A stretch of 29,685 nucleotides of DNA, taken from the NCBI GenBank assembly GCA_046294625.1, contig JBKBKN010000032.1:1-29685 (forward strand), in the 5' to 3' direction. Position numbers and translations under genes: made by a program. The number at the start of each line of letters is the position of its first letter. The stretch's first letter is position 1. This document shows positions 8,460-16,550 of this stretch, one piece after another. The notes beneath the pieces are model-generated. The model did not search any database. It was not told the origin of the DNA and saw only the letters and a program-made list of their open reading frames with translations. Origin of the DNA: JBKBKN01 sp046294625. GTDB taxonomy: Bacteria; Bacteroidota; Bacteroidia; M30B66.

Positions 8460-9497
8460 GTGAATCTCAGACTGCTTACATACCTTTTAGTTCTATTGTC
8501 ATTGAGTATCAACGCACAAAGCATTTCGCACACCGTGTGCAGCAATGATCAGCATACTAAAAGGTATTTTGTAAGCAATCCCTTGGACGGTGCTACTTAT
8601 AATTGGATCCTATCCGGTCAGGGTACCGTGCTCAATCAAATTCAGGATACCTTATTTGTGAGCTGGAATGGAACACCCGGTATTTATTCGTTGAGCCTAA
8701 CAATGTCGTTAGACGGCAACTGCATTTCCGATACTGCTACATATTTTGTTCAAGTGTTAGATGTACCGCTTATCACTGTTGCTGAACCTGGAGATTTTTG
8801 CGTCGGCGAAAGTGTAGTACTCAATGCCAGTGGCGCAAGTCAGATTTTTTGGAGCAATGGACAAACCGGAAATAACGCCAATTTCTCTCCTGATCAAAGC
8901 ACGACAATTTGGGTATTGGGTAATAATGGAACTTGTAATAGCGATACCATATTTGTCAATCTTAATCCAGTGCCATTACCCACAGCCGGATTTTTGCCTT
9001 CACCCACATCGGGGCAGGTTCCACTCACTGTTAATTTTAACAATATCAGCGTAAACGCTACCACATTTTTCTGGGAGTTTGGCGATGGCAATGTTTCGAA
9101 TCTGCAAAGTCCTGAACATACCTATACCGACACCGGCAGCTACACTGTGAAGCTGACCGTTTCCAATAATGCGGGCTGCAGCAAAACCATCAGCTATAGT
9201 TTCATCAAAGTGATGGATGAGTTTTTGATCTTTTTCCCCAATGCGTTCACCCCTAATGGCGACGGCATTAATCCGACCTTTAGACCAATCATGAACTACG
9301 ATACGGAATACACGCTGAGCATATACAACCGATGGGGAGAGATTATTTTTGGACAAACCGGTAATAATATCGCTTGGGATGGCACATACAAAACGAAACT
9401 GGCGGAAGAAGGAGTATATGTTTGGCAAATCAGTCTTTTAGACCCTGTGATTAAAGAAAAAAGGGTATTTCGTGGCAGAGTGATGCTCATGCAATGA
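8460..9497 (+). CDS. PKD protein with gliding-motility (T9SS type B) sorting domain
   Basis: A 345-residue exported protein starting with GTG at 8460, five bases after the previous stop. It has a signal peptide (1-20, ending INAQ), an Ig-like unit around YNWILSGQGTVLN, a second around CVGESVVLNASGASQIFWSNG, and a PKD domain at about 172-251 with the hallmark FWEFGDGN and HTYTDTGSYTVKLTV. Residues 255-345 are a CHU_C domain (FFPNAFTPNGDGIN, YNRWGEIIF, WDGTY), the type B T9SS sorting signal. Such proteins are exported by T9SS and stay on the cell surface or are released. It is likely the anchor of the set it closes. Confidence 0.9.
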   Translation: MNLRLLTYLLVLLSLSINAQSISHTVCSNDQHTKRYFVSNPLDGATYNWILSGQGTVLNQIQDTLFVSWNGTPGIYSLSLTMSLDGNCISDTATYFVQVLDVPLITVAEPGDFCVGESVVLNASGASQIFWSNGQTGNNANFSPDQSTTIWVLGNNGTCNSDTIFVNLNPVPLPTAGFLPSPTSGQVPLTVNFNNISVNATTFFWEFGDGNVSNLQSPEHTYTDTGSYTVKLTVSNNAGCSKTISYSFIKVMDEFLIFFPNAFTPNGDGINPTFRPIMNYDTEYTLSIYNRWGEIIFGQTGNNIAWDGTYKTKLAEEGVYVWQISLLDPVIKEKRVFRGRVMLMQ

Positions 9498-9571
9498 TTT
9501 TGAGTTTTTTTCCGTCTTATTTCGTTTCGTGTGATTAATTTCTAATTTGCAGACTCAAAAGCCTTAAAAAT

Positions 9572-11470
9572 ATGAGTTTACTGCAAATTGAATCTTTTGA
9601 AGAATATCAGCAAGTGTATCAGCACAGTATAGCTGAACCTGAAGACTTTTGGAATACTGTAGCATCAAATCTACACTGGCAAAAAAAGTGGGATAAAACA
9701 CTCGAATGGAACTTCGATAAACCGAATGTGCAATGGTTCATTGGAGGAAAAATGAACATTACGGAAAATTGTCTTGACCGTCATCTGGAAACAAGAGGAA
9801 ATAAAGTAGCTTTTATTTACGAACCCAATGATCCCAAAGAGCGGAGCTATAAAATTACCTATAGGGAACTATACTTGCGCGTATGTCGCTTTGCCAACGT
9901 GCTGAAAAGGAATGGGGTGCGAAAAGGTGATAGAGTGTGCATATACATGCCCATGATTCCGGAATTGGTTATTGCCGTGTTAGCATGTGCCCGAATAGGT
10001 GCAATTCATTCTGTGGTGTTTGCCGGTTTTAGCGCTCAGGCTCTTGCCGATCGCATCAATGACAGTGATTGCAGTGTGGTGATTACTGCAGATGGGCTTA
10101 ATCGTGGCGCCAAGCAAATGAATACCAAACGTGTGGTGGATGAAGCGCTTCAGCAATGTAGTTCAGTGAATCGAGTGATTGTAAAAAGCCATTTAGGCTG
10201 GGATGTAGATATGCATAGTGATAGAGATGTTTGGTGGGACGATGAGTTGGAACATGTGGATAGTGATTGCCCTGCAGAAGCAATGGATTCGGAAGATATG
10301 CTCTTCATTCTCTACACTTCCGGCTCCACCGGTAAACCCAAAGGTGTGGTGCATACATGCGGCGGTTATGCAGTATATGTTGATTACTCGTTTCGTAATG
10401 TTTTTCAGCTAAAAGAAAACGATATCTATTGGTGCACAGCAGACATTGGTTGGGTAACCGGTCATAGCTATTTGGTTTATGGACCCTTGTTAAACGGTTC
10501 CACTTCAGTAATCTTTGAAGGTATTCCGACATATCCTGATGCTGGGCGGTTTTGGCAAGTAATTGATAAACACGGGGTGAGCATTTTCTACACCGCCCCT
10601 ACAGCCATTCGTTCGCTCATGGCAGCGGGCATCGATCATGTGTTGGGCTACAACCTGCGCTCTCTTCGTGTATTAGGTACAGTGGGAGAACCCATTAACG
10701 AGGAAGCCTGGCAATGGTATCATTTGCACATTGGCAAGGAACGCTGCCCGATTGTAGACACCTGGTGGCAAACAGAAACCGGAGGCATTATGATTTCAGG
10801 ATTAGCAGGAATCTCTCCACTCAAACCCAGCCATGCCGGTCAACCGCTTCTTGGCATTCAACCTGTATTACTCGATGCTGATGGAAAAGAAATTGAAGGC
10901 AACAATCAAGAAGGTTATTTATGTATAAAGTTTCCATGGCCATCAATGATTCGCACCACATTTGGAGATCATGAACGTTGTCGAATCAACTATTTTGCCA
11001 CCTACAAAGGCTACTACTTCACCGGCGATGGAGCCCGGAGAGACCAAAATGGCATGTATCGCATCATTGGCAGGGTTGATGATGTGATTAATGTATCAGG
11101 TCATCGGTTTGGAACTGCTGAAATAGAAAATGCAATCAATGAGCACCCATTGGTGGTAGAATCGGCAGTGGTGGGCTATCCACATGATATTAAAGGGCAA
11201 GGTATTTATGCCTATGTAATTTGCGAACAAATGCCTACTGACCCGGAACGTACACGTGAAGAAATAGTTGAGAAGGTGGCTGAAGGAATCGGTAAAATTG
11301 CGAAACCGGACAAAATTCAGTTTGTGAGCGGTTTGCCTAAAACCCGTAGCGGAAAAATTATGCGAAGAATATTGCGAAAAGTGGCAGAAGGTGATACAAG
11401 CAATTTGGGCGATACCACTACCCTACTCGACCCTTTGATTGTGGACGAAATCATTGCCAACAAACTTTAA
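9572..11470 (+). CDS. acs: Acetyl-CoA synthetase (AMP-forming)
   Basis: A 632-residue cytosolic enzyme converting acetate, ATP and CoA to acetyl-CoA, AMP and PPi through acetyl-AMP. It shows the ATP-binding loop TSGSTGKPKG (249-258), DTWWQTETGG (397-405) with the tryptophan that limits the pocket to short acids, the hinge motif RVDDVINVSGHR (501-512) and the catalytic lysine K595 in RSGKIMRR, the usual acetylation target of this family. Length and order fit acs rather than propionyl-CoA synthetase. It begins an operon running to purA. Upstream at 9541-9550 is CTAATTTGC, close to but one base short of the TAnnTTTG spacing. Confidence 0.96.
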   Translation: MSLLQIESFEEYQQVYQHSIAEPEDFWNTVASNLHWQKKWDKTLEWNFDKPNVQWFIGGKMNITENCLDRHLETRGNKVAFIYEPNDPKERSYKITYRELYLRVCRFANVLKRNGVRKGDRVCIYMPMIPELVIAVLACARIGAIHSVVFAGFSAQALADRINDSDCSVVITADGLNRGAKQMNTKRVVDEALQQCSSVNRVIVKSHLGWDVDMHSDRDVWWDDELEHVDSDCPAEAMDSEDMLFILYTSGSTGKPKGVVHTCGGYAVYVDYSFRNVFQLKENDIYWCTADIGWVTGHSYLVYGPLLNGSTSVIFEGIPTYPDAGRFWQVIDKHGVSIFYTAPTAIRSLMAAGIDHVLGYNLRSLRVLGTVGEPINEEAWQWYHLHIGKERCPIVDTWWQTETGGIMISGLAGISPLKPSHAGQPLLGIQPVLLDADGKEIEGNNQEGYLCIKFPWPSMIRTTFGDHERCRINYFATYKGYYFTGDGARRDQNGMYRIIGRVDDVINVSGHRFGTAEIENAINEHPLVVESAVVGYPHDIKGQGIYAYVICEQMPTDPERTREEIVEKVAEGIGKIAKPDKIQFVSGLPKTRSGKIMRRILRKVAEGDTSNLGDTTTLLDPLIVDEIIANKL

Positions 11471-11480
11471 TCAATCAAAA

Positions 11481-12239
11481 ATGCAAAGATATTACCCATT
11501 CATTAGCGCGTTATTGTATGGACTGACGATCTATGTGAATTACTTGTCCACGGCTCTTCCTTTAAATGGCTACACTCCTGCACAACTCTCTGATTTGTAT
11601 CCCAATTTATTTGTGCCGGCAGGTGTTACTTTCTCCATTTGGGGTCTTATCTATTTACTTTTATTGATTTTCATCATCAAACATGCGTATCATCTTTGGC
11701 GAGCCGATCAGCAAATGATTGAATTGTTTAGCACAATAAGCCCTATATTCTGGCTAACTTGTTTGCTCAACATGGGTTGGATTTTTGCCTGGCATTATCA
11801 GTTTATCTGGCTATCGGTATTGGTGATGATTTTGTTTTTGATTACTTTAATTAAAATTCATCCGTTGGTACGTAATCAAGCAAGTGCTTTAATACGCTTG
11901 CCTTTCAGCATCTATCTAGGTTGGATAAGTGTAGCTTTAATTGCCAATGTGACCACCGCTTTGGTTTCAATCAACTTCAAAACGATGGAAGTCTTTTTTG
12001 CGGTTATGGTGATGGCTACTGCTTGTGTTTTGGGCATGTTATTCGTGAAAAAATACAATGATTTGGCCTATGCATCTGTCATTCTTTGGGCTTTTATGGG
12101 AATTTTCATCAAGCAACTCACCATTCCGAGTGGTAACCTCACAATTCTTAGTCTTGCCTGCTTCTTTGCAGTGATTCTTTTTATCTTTGCCCTTTACATA
12201 AATCTTACCCCTAAAGCTCAAAAAGTAACAGGGACGTGA
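11481..12239 (+). CDS. TspO/tryptophan-rich-sensor-like membrane protein
   Basis: A 252-residue protein with about seven hydrophobic segments. The frame is open from within the acs end, but ATG at 11481, ten bases after the acs stop, gives the expected short cytosolic start. The segment LFVPAGVTFSIWGLIYLLLL is the signature of the TspO/MBR relatives common in Bacteroidota, and PFSIYLGWISVALIAN with WAFMGIFIKQ continues it. It is larger than canonical five-span TspO (about 160 residues), so a direct tetrapyrrole or sterol role cannot be assumed. It is co-transcribed with acs and fur by spacing (10 and 6 bases). Confidence 0.7.
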   Translation: MQRYYPFISALLYGLTIYVNYLSTALPLNGYTPAQLSDLYPNLFVPAGVTFSIWGLIYLLLLIFIIKHAYHLWRADQQMIELFSTISPIFWLTCLLNMGWIFAWHYQFIWLSVLVMILFLITLIKIHPLVRNQASALIRLPFSIYLGWISVALIANVTTALVSINFKTMEVFFAVMVMATACVLGMLFVKKYNDLAYASVILWAFMGIFIKQLTIPSGNLTILSLACFFAVILFIFALYINLTPKAQKVTGT

Positions 12240-12245
12240 AAAAAT

Positions 12246-12740
12246 ATGACTGATCAAGAAACCAAGGATAAGGTAAAGCAAATTTTCACAGACTATCTGG
12301 AACAAAATGGTCACAGAAAAACCCCTGAGCGCTACGCCATATTGGAAGAAATTTATTCAAGAGTCGGCCATTTTGATATAGAGTCGCTATACATTTTCAT
12401 GAAAAACAAAAAGTATAGAGTGAGTCGTGCAACTTTATACAATACCATCGAACTTTTGCTTACCTGCAATCTGGTAATTCGTCATCAGTTTGGGCGAAAT
12501 CAGGCTCAATTCGAAAAATCATATAAATATAAACAACATGACCATTTGATTTGTCAGGATTGTGAGAAGGTTTTTGAATTTTGCGATCCGCGGATTCAAC
12601 AAATTCAGAACCTGACCGGCGAATTGCTTCAATTCAGCATTTCCCATCATTCGCTTACTTTTTATGGAAAATGCAATAAACTTGACAAAGAAGGGCATTG
12701 CGAAAACAAAGACAAACACGTACCGAAAGATGCAGTTTAA
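12246..12740 (+). CDS. fur: Fur-family transcriptional regulator
   Basis: A 164-residue metal-responsive repressor. The winged helix is clear: RKTPERYAILEEIYS, HFDIESLYIFM, then VSRATLYNTIELLLTCNLV. The dimer half has QFEKSYKYKQHDHLICQDCEKVFEF, with a C103-x2-C106 pair of the structural zinc site. The second cysteine pair, usually close together, is spread as C143-x8-C152 (GKCNKLDKEGHC). Which metal or signal it senses (Fur, Zur or PerR) is not decidable by eye. It sits between a TspO-like gene and the STAS gene, whose start overlaps its last 11 bases. Confidence 0.9.
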   Translation: MTDQETKDKVKQIFTDYLEQNGHRKTPERYAILEEIYSRVGHFDIESLYIFMKNKKYRVSRATLYNTIELLLTCNLVIRHQFGRNQAQFEKSYKYKQHDHLICQDCEKVFEFCDPRIQQIQNLTGELLQFSISHHSLTFYGKCNKLDKEGHCENKDKHVPKDAV

Positions 12741-13083
12741 ATATGATATCAGCCTGCCCGAAGAAGGCAATTTGGCTTACATTAAACTGAGTGGCAACCT
12801 ATTGGAAAGATTTGAGGCATCTGCTTATCTCGATGAGGTCAATAATATGATCATAGATGGTGTTACAAAGTTTATTTTGGACTTAAGCAAATTGGAATAC
12901 ATCAACAGCAACGGTCTTTCTGTGCTGATTAATACCCTCACCAAAGCACGGAATGCGGGAGGAGATGTAGTTATTTTAGGTGTTTCAGAGCGTTTGCGTC
13001 AATTATTTATCATCACCAAGCTTGACAAAGTTTTTAAATCGGTTGAAGATGAAGCTTCAGCCAAAGCACTTTTATTAAATTAA
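12730..13083 (+). CDS. STAS-domain protein (anti-sigma factor antagonist type)
   Basis: A 117-residue single STAS domain. The ATG at 12730 is chosen because it gives the standard domain start (MQFKYDISLPEEGNLAYIKLSG) and overlaps the fur stop by 11 bases, a coupled arrangement; the longer in-frame start at 12664 lies inside fur. The key loop reads DLSKLEYINSNGLSVLI, where a serine in NSNGL occupies the site phosphorylated by the cognate kinase in SpoIIAA/RsbV proteins. The end (RLRQLFIITKLDKVFKSVEDEASA) is also typical. No partner kinase or sigma factor is in the window. Confidence 0.88.
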   Translation: MQFKYDISLPEEGNLAYIKLSGNLLERFEASAYLDEVNNMIIDGVTKFILDLSKLEYINSNGLSVLINTLTKARNAGGDVVILGVSERLRQLFIITKLDKVFKSVEDEASAKALLLN

Positions 13084-13090
13084 TTTATTC

Positions 13091-14374
13091 ATGGCATTAG
13101 ACATATTACTTGGCCTACAATGGGGCGACGAAGGAAAAGGAAAAATCGTTGATGTACTTTCAACTGAATATGATGTGATCGCTCGTTTTCAAGGTGGCCC
13201 AAATGCTGGGCATTCCTTAGAATTCAATGGAATTAAGCATGTGCTACATACTATTCCATCCGGTATTTTTCATTCAGGAACCTTAAACATTGTAGGTAAT
13301 GGAGTGGTGATAGACCCGGTGATTTTCAAAAAAGAAACAGATGCCTTGGTGGCGTTAAATGTTAACATAATTGACAACCTTCAGATTTCAAAAAAAGCGC
13401 ACCTTATTCTTCCTACGCATCGCCTGCTCGATGCAGCATCGGAACAAGCCAAAGGATTATCAAAAATTGGTTCCACGCTGAAAGGAATAGGTCCAACCTA
13501 TATGGACAAAACAGGAAGAAACGGACTTCGTGTGGGTGATATCACCCGGCCTGATTTCATGGAGCGCTATCAGCGTTTGATAGAAAAACACCAAAGTTTG
13601 CTGTCGCACTTCGACTTTGAATATGATCTTCAATCAATGGAACCTTCATTTTTTGAAGGTATTGAAAACTTAAAACGTTTTGTGCACATCGACAGCGAGC
13701 ATATTGTTAATTCCTTCATCAATCAAGGTAAAAAGATTCTTGCCGAAGGTGCTCAAGGAAGCTTACTTGATATAGATTTCGGTTCTTATCCTTTTGTGAC
13801 TTCATCAAATACAATCAGCGCAGGAGCCTGCACTGGCTTAGGTGTAGCTCCCAATAAAATCGGTGAAGTGTTTGGAATTTTCAAAGCCTATTGCACACGC
13901 GTAGGAAGCGGTCCATTCCCTACCGAGCTCAACGATGAAACCGGTGAGAAAATTCGCGCCATTGGTCGAGAATTTGGTGCCACTACAGGTCGACCTCGTC
14001 GCTGTGGATGGCTTGACTTGCCTGCGTTAAAGTATTCCTGCATGCTCAACGGCGTAACCCAATTGATTATGACCAAAGCAGATGTATTGAGTGGATTTGA
14101 TGAAATTCAAGTTTGCACCCACTATCTATACGATGGGGAAAAAATTGACCACCTGCCATTTGATATCGATGCCAAATATGTGACTCCGATTTATCAAAGT
14201 ATTAAAGGGTGGAGCGAAGATTTAACAGGAGTGCGTGATTGCGATGATTTACCTGAATCGCTGATGAATTATATCCGCTATATTGAAACCGCGCTATCTA
14301 TTCCGATTACATGGATATCTGTAGGTCCTGACCGTGAGCAGACGATGCATAGAAAATCGCCTGTAGGAGTTTAG
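13091..14374 (+). CDS. purA: Adenylosuccinate synthetase
   Basis: A 427-residue cytosolic enzyme that joins IMP and aspartate using GTP, the first dedicated step to AMP. It shows the GLQWGDEGKGKIVD phosphate loop (8-21) with catalytic D13, the catalytic histidine H42 in NAGHS, the TLKGIGPTYMDKTGRNGLR stretch, AEGAQGSLLDIDFG..PFVTSS, and TTGRPRRCGWLDL for GTP and aspartate binding. Length is normal. It ends the acs-tspO-fur-STAS operon, seven bases after the STAS gene. A fur-purA neighbourhood, sometimes with rel, is to my knowledge common in Bacteroidota; here rel is 7 kb away. Confidence 0.97.
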   Translation: MALDILLGLQWGDEGKGKIVDVLSTEYDVIARFQGGPNAGHSLEFNGIKHVLHTIPSGIFHSGTLNIVGNGVVIDPVIFKKETDALVALNVNIIDNLQISKKAHLILPTHRLLDAASEQAKGLSKIGSTLKGIGPTYMDKTGRNGLRVGDITRPDFMERYQRLIEKHQSLLSHFDFEYDLQSMEPSFFEGIENLKRFVHIDSEHIVNSFINQGKKILAEGAQGSLLDIDFGSYPFVTSSNTISAGACTGLGVAPNKIGEVFGIFKAYCTRVGSGPFPTELNDETGEKIRAIGREFGATTGRPRRCGWLDLPALKYSCMLNGVTQLIMTKADVLSGFDEIQVCTHYLYDGEKIDHLPFDIDAKYVTPIYQSIKGWSEDLTGVRDCDDLPESLMNYIRYIETALSIPITWISVGPDREQTMHRKSPVGV

Positions 14375-14420
14375 TCTTCTTTAGTATTGAATCGTCCAGA
14401 AAATTTCTTACGCTAACAAC

Positions 14421-14428
14421 TATATTTG
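14421..14428 (+). promoter_or_regulatory. Exact TAnnTTTG -7 element at the recG start
   Basis: TATATTTG ends four bases before the GTG of recG, so the transcript should start at or next to the start codon. No good -33 TTTG is present at the usual spacing. It implies recG can be expressed separately from purA. Confidence 0.55.
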
Positions 14429-14432
14429 TGGC

Positions 14433-16538
14433 GTGAGCGAGCACTTTTTTGATATCCCCCTAAGCGCATTTTCCGGTCTTGGCCATAAAAAAGCGGCTAT
14501 AATTCAAAAATTTACCGGCGCTGCAACCTATGGTGACTTGCTTCACTATTTTCCGTATCGCTACATTGACCGATCCGTAATCAGAAAAATTAAAGATTTG
14601 CAGGATGATAACACTTGGGTGCAGGTGCTGGGTATTGTGAAACGTGTTGAACAAATTGGGCAAGGTGCGAAAAAACGCCTTGTGATAGTGGTGCAGGATG
14701 ACACGGCAAGCTTAGAATTGGTTTGGTTTCAAGGAATTAACTATATTTTACCGAAAATCAAAACTGATTCACCCTATTTGATTTTTGGAAAGCCATCGCT
14801 GTTCAATGGCAAAATCAATATTACCCATCCGGAGATTGAGCTATACACCGAAGCCCTGTTATCACAAAAATCTGCTTTTCAACCAATGTATCATTCGTCG
14901 GAAGCCATGAAACGCGCATGGCTCGACAGCAAAGGAATTGAACGCATTATCCGCAGCATACTTCAACAAGCAACAGGTAAAATTCCTGAAAATTTACCGG
15001 ATGAGTTGTTGAATCGTTTTCAACTCATGCCGCGTGAAGAGGCATTTAAGCAGACGCACCGTCCGAGTGATGACATTTCCCTGCAAAGAGCACGCTACCG
15101 TTTGAAATTCGAAGAACTGCTTTTTCTTCAACTCAAACTTATTCGAAATAATCGTATCAATAAGCAAGTGCTTAAAGGTTTCACATTTAGTAGTATTGGC
15201 AATTATTTTCACGATTTTTATACCGATTACCTTCCTTTCCCGCTCACTAATGCGCAAAAAAGAGTGCTTAAAGAAATTAGAGCCGATGTGGCTAAGCCCA
15301 TACAAATGAATCGGCTTTTGCAAGGTGATGTAGGCAGCGGAAAAACCATCGTAGCACTGATGAGTATGCTCATGGCAGCAGACAATGGATTTCAGGCTTG
15401 CCTGATGGCGCCTACTGAAATTCTGGCACAACAGCACTTCGATGGGCTCAGTGAGTTGATTAAAAACATGCCATTAAAAATATCCCTGTTAACAGGAAGT
15501 ACAAAAAAAAGTGCAAGAAGGCAGATTCATGAAAAGTTGCAAGATGGAAGTCTTCATTTCCTAGTTGGGACGCATGCCCTACTCGAGGATGAAGTAATAT
15601 TTAAAAATCTTGGCTTAGTAGTAATAGATGAGCAACATCGCTATGGCGTGGCGCAAAGGGCAAGGCTGTGGTATAAAAATAACTTGCCGCCACATATCCT
15701 GGCTATGAGTGCAACCCCTATCCCACGAACCCTAGCCATGACCCTGTATGGCGACTTAGATATTTCCGTGATTGATGAACTTCCACCTGGACGAAAACCG
15801 ATTACAACGGTGCATTGCTTCGAAAGTAAACGTCTTGAAGTATATGAATTTATCAAATCAGAGATCAGAAAAGGTCGTCAGGCCTACATTGTCTACCCAC
15901 TCATCGAAGAATCGGAACAGCTGGACTACAAAAACCTCATGGATGGCTATGATCAGTTGATGGTCTATTTTCCAAGACCTGAGTATCAAATCAGCATTGT
16001 GCATGGAAGAATGAAATCGCAAGAAAAGGATATGGAAATGCAGCGATTTCTGGAACGAAAAACCAATATTATGATTGCCACCACCGTGATTGAAGTAGGC
16101 GTGAACGTACCTAATGCCTCGGTGATGTTAATCGAAAGTGCGGAGCGATTCGGACTATCACAATTGCATCAATTACGGGGTCGAGTTGGTCGCGGTGCCG
16201 AACAATCATATTGCATCCTGATGACCGGATTCAAACTATCGGCCGATGCCAAAATCAGACTTGAAACCATGGAGCGAACCAATAATGGCTTCGAAATAGC
16301 CGATGTGGATTTGCGACTGCGTGGGCCGGGCGATTTACAGGGAACGCAACAAAGTGGACTTATTCAGTTGAAAATGGCTGATTTAAGCACTGATAGTCAG
16401 CTATTGCAGCAATGCCGGAATATTGCTTCAGATATCATCAACGAAGACGAGAATTTGACTTTGCCAAAACATAATCGACTGTCAGCTTATCTGGCGATGA
16501 TGCAGAAAAAATCCATGAACTGGGGCAGAATTTCTTAA
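14433..16538 (+). CDS. recG: ATP-dependent DNA helicase RecG
   Basis: A 701-residue branch-migrating helicase that regresses stalled forks and processes Holliday and D-loop junctions. It has a wedge OB-fold (about 60-140, WVQVLGIVKRVEQ), Walker A GDVGSGKT (298-305), APTEILAQQH, the DEQH box (399-402) with the RecG-typical HRYGVAQR after it, MSATPIPRTLA, and the helicase C-terminal motifs ATTVIEVGVNVPNASVM and LHQLRGRVGRG. Start is GTG at 14433, giving the usual MSEHFFDIPLS lead; it lies four bases after a -7 element. It ends 12 bases from a convergent gene, with no hairpin seen in that gap. Confidence 0.97.
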   Translation: MSEHFFDIPLSAFSGLGHKKAAIIQKFTGAATYGDLLHYFPYRYIDRSVIRKIKDLQDDNTWVQVLGIVKRVEQIGQGAKKRLVIVVQDDTASLELVWFQGINYILPKIKTDSPYLIFGKPSLFNGKINITHPEIELYTEALLSQKSAFQPMYHSSEAMKRAWLDSKGIERIIRSILQQATGKIPENLPDELLNRFQLMPREEAFKQTHRPSDDISLQRARYRLKFEELLFLQLKLIRNNRINKQVLKGFTFSSIGNYFHDFYTDYLPFPLTNAQKRVLKEIRADVAKPIQMNRLLQGDVGSGKTIVALMSMLMAADNGFQACLMAPTEILAQQHFDGLSELIKNMPLKISLLTGSTKKSARRQIHEKLQDGSLHFLVGTHALLEDEVIFKNLGLVVIDEQHRYGVAQRARLWYKNNLPPHILAMSATPIPRTLAMTLYGDLDISVIDELPPGRKPITTVHCFESKRLEVYEFIKSEIRKGRQAYIVYPLIEESEQLDYKNLMDGYDQLMVYFPRPEYQISIVHGRMKSQEKDMEMQRFLERKTNIMIATTVIEVGVNVPNASVMLIESAERFGLSQLHQLRGRVGRGAEQSYCILMTGFKLSADAKIRLETMERTNNGFEIADVDLRLRGPGDLQGTQQSGLIQLKMADLSTDSQLLQQCRNIASDIINEDENLTLPKHNRLSAYLAMMQKKSMNWGRIS

Positions 16539-16550
16539 ACAAAATTTGGG

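Noticed and set aside
9541..9550. acs promoter
   Set aside because: CTAATTTGC is close to TAnnTTTG but has one base too few between TA and TTTG, and no -33 TTTG lies at the right distance, so I do not list it as a feature.
11439..11480. Longer N-terminus of the TspO-like protein
   Set aside because: It lies inside acs and adds a non-membrane lead; ATG 11481 fits the family start.
12664..12729. Longer N-terminus of the STAS protein
   Set aside because: It lies inside fur and is Lys/Thr-rich with no match to the STAS domain start; ATG 12730 is the natural start.
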